From assembly GCA_023409615.1 (NCBI GenBank), contig JAEYRF010000103.1, positions 1 to 17,033 on the forward strand: DNA of 17,033 bases, read 5' to 3'. The notes beneath the pieces were generated by a model, which saw only the letters and a program-made list of their open reading frames with translations, had not been told where the DNA came from and did no database searches. The stretch is from Bacillota bacterium. GTDB taxonomy: Bacteria > Bacillota > Clostridia > Acetivibrionales > DTU013. Position numbers and translations under genes: made by a program. Below, piece after piece: positions 1 to 5,581 of the stretch; positions within the stretch are counted from its first letter, which is position 1; the number at the start of each line of letters is the position of its first letter.

Positions 1-266
1 TCCATGTGCTGTAAATTACAGCCGCCACATCTTTTGTAAGCAGCGCAGAAGGGTTCTGTCCTGTCAGGAGAAGGCTTAAGAATCTTTATAAGCTTCCCAA
101 CTGCATAACTGTTATTAATCTTGATAATCTTTACCTCGACTTGCTCCCCTTCCAGAGCACCGTCCACAAAGACCGCAAGGCCCTCTGCCCTGCCAACTCC
201 TTGTGCTTCATGGGTCATACCTGTAATATCTATAATGTAGTTTTTATTCTTCTCAATTACCGCCAT
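1..266 (-). CDS. rlmD: 23S rRNA (uracil-5-)-methyltransferase, RlmD/RumA family, N-terminal part
   Basis: The gene runs off the left edge; the first 88 residues are visible. This family uses S-adenosylmethionine to methylate carbon 5 of a uracil in 23S rRNA (U1939 in E. coli; the Bacillus RlmCD enzyme modifies two sites). Residues 1-63 look like a TRAM RNA-binding domain, with GMTHEAQGVGR at 16-26 and a V-D-G-ALEGE segment at 34-41. Next comes the start of the [4Fe-4S] cluster motif, Cys74-x5-Cys80-Gly-Gly-Cys83 followed by Asn-Leu-Gln-His, which is diagnostic of RlmD/RumA proteins rather than of TrmA. The ATG at 264-266 is chosen because an AAAGGAGC ribosome site lies 9 bases upstream on the minus strand. 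The SAM-binding and catalytic regions lie outside the window, so RlmD, RlmC and RlmCD cannot be told apart here. A terminator-like hairpin ends about 20 bases before this start. Confidence 0.9.
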   Translation of the reverse strand, partial: MAVIEKNKNYIIDITGMTHEAQGVGRAEGLAVFVDGALEGEQVEVKIIKINNSYAVGKLIKILKPSPDRTEPFCAAYKRCGGCNLQHM

Positions 267-285
267 GGGATACTGCTCCTTTCGC

Positions 286-330
286 AAAAAAGTCCGGTGC
301 TCATTAATGTACTTGAGCTGCACCGAACTT
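286..330 (-). terminator. Rho-independent terminator after the chemotaxis receptor, or leader attenuator of rlmD
   Basis: On the minus strand AAGTTCGGTGC pairs with GCACCGGACTT, with one G-T wobble, across a loop of about 19 bases. That loop can itself pair GCTC with GAGC in an alternative fold. Six T residues follow at once. It lies about 57 bases past the stop of the chemotaxis receptor, which fits a terminator for that gene. The T-tract is only about 20 bases from the rlmD start codon, so rlmD transcripts begun upstream would have to read through it. Confidence 0.75.
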
Positions 331-354
331 TAGTATTTCCTATATGGCTATAGC

Positions 355-392
355 CACTCATATGCTGATCACTCATATCTGCACACTCAGAT
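355..392. repeat. Three short direct repeats of about 15 bp across the receptor stop codon
   Basis: CACTCATAT occurs at 355-363 and 370-378, and CACTCAGAT, with one change, at 384-392. The spacing is 15 then 14 bases. The third unit covers the stop codon of the chemotaxis receptor. The array lies beside a perfect 12-bp palindrome, TGGCTATAGCCA, at 345-356. Function is unknown: it may be chance slippage or a protein-binding array upstream of rlmD. Confidence 0.5.
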
Positions 393-2927
393 TCTGAACT
401 GCTCCAGCAAGCTGTTCAACGCTCCTGATACCTCATCTAGTTTTGTAGTCATCTTTTCAATTTCATTAATGGAATTTTTCTGCAGTTCCAGATCCGCATC
501 AAACGACTCACCAGATGCTGCTGTACGGATTGCTGCCTGTTCCAGTGTATTAATGGTTCCAACCAATTCAGCTGTATTCTCCTGCCTGTCTCTCACCGCA
601 TTTGCTGTTGCTTTAAGTGTCTCAACAATATTGTCTATGGCTCCGGTTATCTCAAGTATACTGCTCCTTGCGTCATTAATTTTACCTGCGCCTTCGTCGA
701 CGCCTGCGACTCCGTCTCCTATCCGGTCAACCGCATACTGTATCCTGCCTTGGATCTCACTAATCAGTTTCCTGATTTCATGAGCTGCCTTATTGCTTCC
801 CTCCGAAAGCTTTCTGATCTCCTCCGCGAGTACTGTGAAGCCTTTCCCCTGTTGGCCTGCCCTTGCAGCTTCAATTGCGGCATTGAGTGCCAGCAGATTT
901 GTTTTGGATGCAATACCTGTGATTGTATCGGTTATATCACCAATCTTGCTGGAGGAGTCCTCTAAATCATTGATAGAATTAGCAATCTGACGTACTGTCT
1001 CAGTAACATTCCTGATAATTATTTCAGCTTCCTTAACTGATTTTTCACCGATTACTGCGATCTCCATCGCCTTCATACCATCTTCGACCGCCTTGTCGGT
1101 GCTGTGCTCCAATCCCTCGCCATTTATATCAGCAGTTAAAGGCTCTATATGACCGGTTGGTAATTTGCCCCTTCCTTTCAGGCTCTCCAACACGTTATTA
1201 AAACTCGCAGACACCTTTTCACTGCTCTCCCTGCTGTGCACAAACAAATCAGCAAGACCCTTCCGGAGGACCTTTATATCGCCTGTTGTAGTCTGCACAT
1301 GCTCGATCATCTTCGTTTGTCCATCCAGCACATCATTTACCCTTGCGCCCAATTCCCCGATTTCATCTCTTCCTCTATTTCTGACCCTATCCGTTAAATC
1401 TCCTTTACCTGCCTTTTCAAGAACCTTGGTCATGCCGCGTATTGGATTCAATATATTCCTTGACACGATAAATGCCAGTAAAACACCAATCAGCAGTGAC
1501 ACGAATGAAATCCCGCACAGAGTCCACAGCAGTTTGCTCTTCAGGTCTCTGGATTTCTCAACATCATCAGCCAGATAACCTTTGTAAGATGATTCCAGTG
1601 TGGCAAGAATTTCTACTTGTTTTGCATATAATTCAGCTGCCTCATAATATCCTTTGGTCAGACCGGTGTCACTCAATGCTTTCTGAGCCGAAATAACCAG
1701 TCCGTATGATGCGGTGACGGCGTTGCATGCCTCGATAGCTTCAGCAGCAACAGGAGCATTATTAACAGTTAAGAGCGCTCCCAATTGTGTCAGCGCTTCC
1801 TGTACATAAAGAATCTGCTGGTCAAAGTCAGCTTTATTTCCATCAGCATCGGTTACATTCTCTTTATCACTGTTTAAATCAACCAGCGTACTGTTGTAAT
1901 ACTCTTGTGTCAACGAAAGTGCCGACTCAATGAGAGTTAGTTTCGATAACGCAGCCTGCAGTGTGTCTGTGGTAAGCCCGTTAATGATTTGCTGAGAATC
2001 CGCTCCTGCCAGGGCTGCCGATTCAAGATAAGCACGGACAGAAACCTCCAGGGATTTATCATATGACTTTAATGTCGGAGCAGGTAGTCCTGTACTTGAC
2101 TGGCTTGTACCGGACTGGCTTGTACCGGACTGGCTTGTACCGGACTGACTTGAAATGTTTTGACTAGAACCCGACTGGGCGTCTGCCGATTGGGCACCGA
2201 GGTTTTCCAACTCTTCCTTCAGCTTATCTATCTCAGAATAAAGTTCGTCAATTTTCAACTGTAATCCTGTTTGAACTTCCGCCATGTTTTTATTGGCTTC
2301 TGCCGCCGCTTCATATTCCTCCATCACCATTTCGATAACAGGGACTAATCCGCTAAATGCATTCTGCTGGCCCTCAGACAATGTTCTTAAAGAGACCTTA
2401 TCTGACATGATAGACTGAACTGCAGCGTCCAGCTGCTCTTGAACAAGCTTCTTCAGTTCCTGTTCCTTCAGCAATAGAGCATTGTATTTTTTATCGTAAT
2501 CGTTTAAAAAGCCTACGTACTCAGTTCTATCTTCCATTTTTATACTATCAGTGATTCTTCCTTTATAAGCGTCTACATATTGGCCATTAATTTCATTAAG
2601 CTGGTCCAACACTGTTTTCTCATTGCTTTCAGACTGACCGGCTAAGCTTTCAATGGTCATAATAAGCTTTTCATTGCTTTTATCAAACTCACCTGTTACT
2701 GAGGTATCCAAGCTTACAACACTTTCAGAAACCAATTGCTGCCGGACATCCAACTGATCCTTGATTTCCCTTACGGCTACCACATGCGCGTTATTACTGT
2801 CTGCGCTCGCTGCAATACCGGCCACCACAAGATTATATCCGCCGAAGGTGACTGCCAGTGTTGCAATTGAGCAGATCAGAACCGTTATCACAAAAGCCAG
2901 AACCAGTTTAGTCCTAATATTTATCAT
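387..2927 (-). CDS. Methyl-accepting chemotaxis protein with very large helical sensor region
   Basis: This is a transmembrane chemoreceptor that would control CheA kinase and so flagellar rotation. Its 846 residues begin with a membrane helix at about 8-30, followed by an extracellular region at about 35-465. A second membrane helix lies at about 466-489, then a HAMP linker at about 490-542 (RNILNPIRGMT onward). The cytoplasmic signalling hairpin has its conserved tip near 671-700 (ASKTNLLALNAAIEAARAG, then GKGFTVLAEEIRKL). The extracellular part of about 430 residues is far larger than a simple four-helix bundle and shows no Cache-like pattern that I can recognise. It contains a strongly charged coiled-coil stretch at 200-245 and a Ser/Gln/Gly tandem repeat at about 246-280. 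No CheR/CheB-tethering pentapeptide is seen at the C-terminus (LEQFRI). A GGAG site lies 9 bases before the ATG. The ligand is unknown. I see no convincing promoter on this strand. Confidence 0.93.
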   Translation of the reverse strand: MINIRTKLVLAFVITVLICSIATLAVTFGGYNLVVAGIAASADSNNAHVVAVREIKDQLDVRQQLVSESVVSLDTSVTGEFDKSNEKLIMTIESLAGQSESNEKTVLDQLNEINGQYVDAYKGRITDSIKMEDRTEYVGFLNDYDKKYNALLLKEQELKKLVQEQLDAAVQSIMSDKVSLRTLSEGQQNAFSGLVPVIEMVMEEYEAAAEANKNMAEVQTGLQLKIDELYSEIDKLKEELENLGAQSADAQSGSSQNISSQSGTSQSGTSQSGTSQSSTGLPAPTLKSYDKSLEVSVRAYLESAALAGADSQQIINGLTTDTLQAALSKLTLIESALSLTQEYYNSTLVDLNSDKENVTDADGNKADFDQQILYVQEALTQLGALLTVNNAPVAAEAIEACNAVTASYGLVISAQKALSDTGLTKGYYEAAELYAKQVEILATLESSYKGYLADDVEKSRDLKSKLLWTLCGISFVSLLIGVLLAFIVSRNILNPIRGMTKVLEKAGKGDLTDRVRNRGRDEIGELGARVNDVLDGQTKMIEHVQTTTGDIKVLRKGLADLFVHSRESSEKVSASFNNVLESLKGRGKLPTGHIEPLTADINGEGLEHSTDKAVEDGMKAMEIAVIGEKSVKEAEIIIRNVTETVRQIANSINDLEDSSSKIGDITDTITGIASKTNLLALNAAIEAARAGQQGKGFTVLAEEIRKLSEGSNKAAHEIRKLISEIQGRIQYAVDRIGDGVAGVDEGAGKINDARSSILEITGAIDNIVETLKATANAVRDRQENTAELVGTINTLEQAAIRTAASGESFDADLELQKNSINEIEKMTTKLDEVSGALNSLLEQFRI
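2086..2175. repeat. 15-bp coding tandem repeat in the chemoreceptor
   Basis: Three identical 15-base units (TGGCTTGTACCGGAC on the plus strand) lie at 2101-2115, 2116-2130 and 2131-2145. They are flanked in phase by degenerate copies at 2086-2100, 2146-2160 and 2161-2175. They encode a repeated Gly-Thr-Ser-Gln-Ser pentapeptide. The unit length is a multiple of three, so copy-number change would lengthen or shorten the protein without a frameshift. Confidence 0.9.
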
Positions 2928-3040
2928 AAGCTATATCTCCGCCATAATTTCCATAATTCGCAATTAATCTAAAACCGCATATTTACGTATATAATTCGAT
3001 ATAATAACACAAAATCCTTCTTATACTATAGATAAATGAT

Positions 3041-3069
3041 TTGACAAAGTGCCAATAATCAATTATAAA
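3041..3069 (+). promoter_or_regulatory. Sigma-A promoter for the M23 peptidase-bactofilin operon
   Basis: A perfect -35 TTGACA (3041-3046) is followed after 17 bases by TATAAA (3064-3069). Transcription would start near 3076, giving a leader of about 130 bases before the peptidase ATG at 3207. The leader contains GGAAAAAAGG and CCTTTTTTCT segments that could form an AT-rich hairpin. Confidence 0.75.
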
Positions 3070-3206
3070 TATAGAATGTGATAAATTTTTCAGGAAAAAA
3101 GGATTTTGCAAATAAGTGTAGAATTTATATATAACCTTTTTTCTGGCAGTCACTGTACAAAAGATAAGTAAAGGGTTTTTATCATTTTTTTGCAGGACGG
3201 TTAGAT

Positions 3207-4145
3207 ATGAAGAAGGGCAAGGTCAAGAAAACTGAAAAGAAGTATCTTTCAATAGTACTTGTTCCGCATTCATCAAGTCACGTAAAGGTATTCAAATTTA
3301 CTTCATTTTACGCAAAAGTAGTTGCCTGCGTTATTTTGTTATCCGCTGTATTCGTTTGCAGTGGCCTTTACATATCAAAGATGCTCGATGAAAATAGGGC
3401 TCTGAAGCAAAACCTCAATGATTTGTACAGTACAAATACAGATCAGCGCAGACTGATCGAGGAAAAGACCAATGAGGTTGAGCAGCTGAAAGAAGAAAGT
3501 GCCATCTTCACCGAAATCGTCAATGATAAAATAGAGATTATAACTGAAAGCTTCAATAAGATAACTGATGAATACCTTGAAGATAGAAGTACAAAAGCCA
3601 ATCGTTCCGGTGACCGAACAGAGATTGCGTTCACTGATGATATGCGAAATCTCAAAGGACAAATGGACAGCCTAATTTCTCTCTATAGCCGCACCAGTCA
3701 ACCCATTGCTGATCTAGGTTCTGCCGAAGCAAAAATTGATGCATTCATGGAAACTGTTCCGACTCTCTGGCCTGCCTCAGGCAGGATTACAGATGAATTC
3801 GGCTACAGAAGAGATCCATTCACCAGAAGAAAAAAGTTTCACGCAGGTCTTGACATAGGAGCCGATTATGGTTCGAAAATAAAAGCCGCTGCCAGCGGTA
3901 AGGTAATACTTGCCGAATATATAGCCGGCACAGGCAAAACAGTAAAAATCAGCCATGAACGCGGCATCACAACTGTATACGGGCATGCATCCTCCATCCT
4001 TGTGGAAGAAGGTCAGATTGTAAAAAAGGGTGATGTAGTTGCAAAGGTTGGCAGCTCAGGACGCAGTACAGGTCCCCATCTTCATTTTGAAGTTTTATTG
4101 TACGGCACTGCTGTTGATCCGCTGCAATATCTTGACGCAAAGTAG
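3207..4145 (+). CDS. Membrane-anchored M23 (LytM-type) zinc metallopeptidase
   Basis: This is a predicted peptidoglycan hydrolase that would cut cross-bridge or stem peptides outside the membrane. It has 312 residues. A basic cytoplasmic N-terminus is followed by one membrane helix at about 34-56, a coiled coil at about 60-125 and a C-terminal LytM domain at about 187-312. The zinc-site residues are intact: His212 and Asp216 in HAGLDIGA, His260 in YGHAS, and His291 and His293 in GPHLHFEV. It therefore looks catalytically competent, unlike degenerate LytM regulators such as EnvC or NlpD. The ATG follows an imperfect AGGACGG site, and the long leader begins at a strong sigma-A promoter. The bactofilin gene lies 48 bases downstream on the same strand. 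M23 peptidase-bactofilin pairs are known from several bacteria, where the bactofilin positions the peptidase during shape determination. A SpoIIQ-like sporulation role is possible but not shown. Confidence 0.92.
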   Translation: MKKGKVKKTEKKYLSIVLVPHSSSHVKVFKFTSFYAKVVACVILLSAVFVCSGLYISKMLDENRALKQNLNDLYSTNTDQRRLIEEKTNEVEQLKEESAIFTEIVNDKIEIITESFNKITDEYLEDRSTKANRSGDRTEIAFTDDMRNLKGQMDSLISLYSRTSQPIADLGSAEAKIDAFMETVPTLWPASGRITDEFGYRRDPFTRRKKFHAGLDIGADYGSKIKAAASGKVILAEYIAGTGKTVKISHERGITTVYGHASSILVEEGQIVKKGDVVAKVGSSGRSTGPHLHFEVLLYGTAVDPLQYLDAK

Positions 4146-4193
4146 ATACCCGGAAAGAATATACGAACTGGAATAAGTTCTAGGAGGGGAATC

Positions 4194-4631
4194 ATGTTTA
4201 AAAGAGGTTCAGGTTATCGTGATGGAGTAGATTCAATCATTGGATCCAGCTCAGTCTTCACAGGAAGTATCGAAGCGGACGGCACAGTCAGAGTCGATGG
4301 AAAGGTTAACGGAGATTTGAAGGTTTCCGGCGATGTCTACATTGGCGGACAGGCTGAAATAAAGGGTAATATTGATGCTAACAATGTTAATCTGGCCGGT
4401 ACGGTTGATGGCAATATTATAGCCAGGGGCATATTGAAAATCCTTTCTTCTGCAAAGCTATATGGAGACATCAAGGTAAACAGCTTTGTAGCAGACGAGG
4501 GTGCATTATTCCAAGGCAAATGTGAGATGCTTGACATATTGCCCGTCGAAACTGAAAAAATTATTGAAAAGCGCAAGAAAAATTATAAAAAAAGCAATGT
4601 ACTTGAGGACGTATACGAAGATAAAAATTAG
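4194..4631 (+). CDS. Bactofilin (polymer-forming cytoskeletal protein)
   Basis: The 145-residue protein matches the bactofilin (DUF583) family in size and pattern. A short N-terminal tail leads to a central repeat region at about 16-115, whose spaced Gly, Val and Ile residues (FTGSIEADGTVRVDGKVNGD and what follows) predict a right-handed beta-helix. A highly charged Lys/Glu C-terminal tail follows. Bactofilins self-assemble into filaments without nucleotide and act as scaffolds for cell-wall enzymes at the inner membrane face. The start is set by an excellent AGGAGGGG site 4 bases before the ATG. A small GAACT/AGTTC inverted repeat lies just before this site. The stop codon overlaps the stop of the opposing small gene by 4 bases, and no terminator separates the two. 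Confidence 0.93.
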   Translation: MFKRGSGYRDGVDSIIGSSSVFTGSIEADGTVRVDGKVNGDLKVSGDVYIGGQAEIKGNIDANNVNLAGTVDGNIIARGILKILSSAKLYGDIKVNSFVADEGALFQGKCEMLDILPVETEKIIEKRKKNYKKSNVLEDVYEDKN

Positions 4632-4789
4632 TTAAAACCCAGAAGCTGCAGAATGTTACACTGCAGGAATATAGCCACAAGACACATAATGACAGCAGCA
4701 ATCGCAAAGCGGAGCAACAGACGGATTCTTCTGATGTTCCGTTTTTTCATGTACCACCACCTGCGGTAAAGCATGCTCTTTCTGAACAT
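4628..4789 (-). CDS. Small basic single-pass membrane protein, 53 residues, unknown function
   Basis: This is a short reading frame with an excellent ribosome site: GGAGGTG lies 5 bases before the ATG on the minus strand. The protein starts MFRKSMLYRRWWYMKKRNIR. This very basic, Trp-rich head of about 27 residues is followed by one hydrophobic segment at about 28-43 (FAIAAVIMCLVAIFLQ) and a short tail ending in LLGFN. The charge pattern predicts a cytoplasmic N-terminus. It lies 43 bases behind the XRE regulator on the same strand, so the two are probably co-transcribed. Its stop codon overlaps the bactofilin stop tail to tail (4628-4631). I do not recognise the family. It may be a partner or sensor for the regulator, a small envelope protein, or a toxin-like peptide. 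The ribosome site makes translation likely; the function is open. Confidence 0.75.
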   Translation of the reverse strand: MFRKSMLYRRWWYMKKRNIRRIRLLLRFAIAAVIMCLVAIFLQCNILQLLGFN

Positions 4790-4832
4790 AGAAACACCTC
4801 CGTGCTATAGTATGCAGGAGGTGAATTTTTGG

Positions 4833-5291
4833 TTACCTGTTATTGATAAGAATCTCCATTGCCATATATCTTTTCAATGCAGTCTCCATCTGGACATATA
4901 CATCCTCCAGAAAAAGTCCGTAAAGCGTCTCATCCTCAAGCAGATACTTACAATCCAGTGCCCGGTCCAGTATATTGCATATTTTTTTTTGCACCTCTCT
5001 GTTCTCAAGTACCTTCATATTCCTGTCCTTTGCAACGACAAGTCTCAGAAGGGAAGGTATCCTCAGTGATGGTGTCTCTGCTTCCTGCTCCAATCCAAGC
5101 AACATATCAATTTCAATATCCAGTGTCTGTGCTATTTTAAGTACGACTTCCAGATTGGGATTATCCTTCCTTCCGTTTTCCAGTTGGGACAGGTAGCCCG
5201 GTGAAATGCCGACTTCCTTAGCAAAATCCACAAGCGAAGTATTCCTTTCTTCTCTTCTGGCCTTAATAATTTCTCCCACTTTAATCTGCAT
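4833..5291 (-). CDS. XRE-family helix-turn-helix transcriptional regulator
   Basis: The 152-residue protein has an N-terminal Cro/C1-type DNA-binding domain at about 5-66 (KVGEIIKARREE, then AKEVGISPGYLSQLENGRK as the recognition helix region). An 85-residue helical C-terminal part follows, of a type I do not recognise. The start at 5291 is preferred over an in-frame ATG at 5324. AAGGAGGG lies 7 bases before it, and the predicted promoter would begin transcription near 5316, inside the longer version. It is divergent from the class A PBP gene and followed by the 53-residue membrane protein. By location it may regulate itself, the miniprotein or the PBP. A nested inverted repeat overlaps its promoter. 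Confidence 0.9.
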   Translation of the reverse strand: MQIKVGEIIKARREERNTSLVDFAKEVGISPGYLSQLENGRKDNPNLEVVLKIAQTLDIEIDMLLGLEQEAETPSLRIPSLLRLVVAKDRNMKVLENREVQKKICNILDRALDCKYLLEDETLYGLFLEDVYVQMETALKRYMAMEILINNR

Positions 5292-5322
5292 GAACATCCC
5301 TCCTTGACACCACCTATTACAC

Positions 5323-5351
5323 ATTCTACATAAGAGCTATGCTTTATTCAA
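5323..5351 (-). promoter_or_regulatory. Probable sigma-A promoter of the XRE regulator
   Basis: On the minus strand TTGAAT (5346-5351) and TAGAAT (5323-5328) are separated by 17 bases. The predicted transcription start is near 5316, about 25 bases before the chosen start codon. Both boxes deviate from consensus, so this is a moderate call. Confidence 0.5.
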
Positions 5352-5381
5352 TACAATTTGCTGAATGCAACATAATAGCTC
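5334..5381. promoter_or_regulatory. Nested inverted repeat over the XRE promoter, possible operator
   Basis: GAGCTAT (5334-5340) pairs perfectly with ATAGCTC (5375-5381). Inside it, ATTCA (5346-5350) pairs perfectly with TGAAT (5362-5366). The inner left arm falls on the predicted -35 of the XRE gene. An autoregulatory operator is the simplest reading, but this is inference. Confidence 0.4.
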
Positions 5382-5451
5382 AAAAAGTAAAGTCTGAACT
5401 GTAACTGAAAATTGGGCATTTAACAATGGCCTTGCCCCACTGATATAACTT

Positions 5452-5480
5452 TTGCAGTGAAATGGCATTTATGCTATAAT
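5452..5480 (+). promoter_or_regulatory. Sigma-A promoter of the class A PBP gene, extended -10
   Basis: TTGCAG (5452-5457) is followed after 17 bases by a perfect TATAAT (5475-5480) preceded by TGC, an extended -10. Transcription would start near 5487, leaving a leader of about 95 bases before the ATG at 5582. Confidence 0.75.
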
Positions 5481-5581
5481 GTATTGGCATGTTTAGGTTT
5501 ATGCTCAGGAACATTTTATTGAATTTTTAGTCAAAATGATTGTTAAAGGAAAATGTTATTTAGTAATCAAGGAGGACATGC

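Noticed and set aside
141..353. 70-codon plus-strand frame at the left edge
   Set aside because: It lies antisense to the start of rlmD and across the terminator hairpin, has no ribosome site and no recognisable composition.
2928..3040. Sigma-D or sigma-A promoter for the chemoreceptor
   Set aside because: I looked on the minus strand for TAAA-N15-GCCGATAA and TTGACA-N17-TATAAT; only poor matches occur in this very AT-rich stretch.
4650..4672. CTGCAG inverted repeat as a bactofilin terminator
   Set aside because: Two CTGCAG copies can pair across 9 bases, but no T-tract follows on either strand and they lie inside the opposing small gene.
5289..5324. Longer N-terminus for the XRE regulator, starting at 5324
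   Set aside because: The start at 5291 has an AAGGAGGG site at ideal spacing and gives the normal beginning of an XRE domain.
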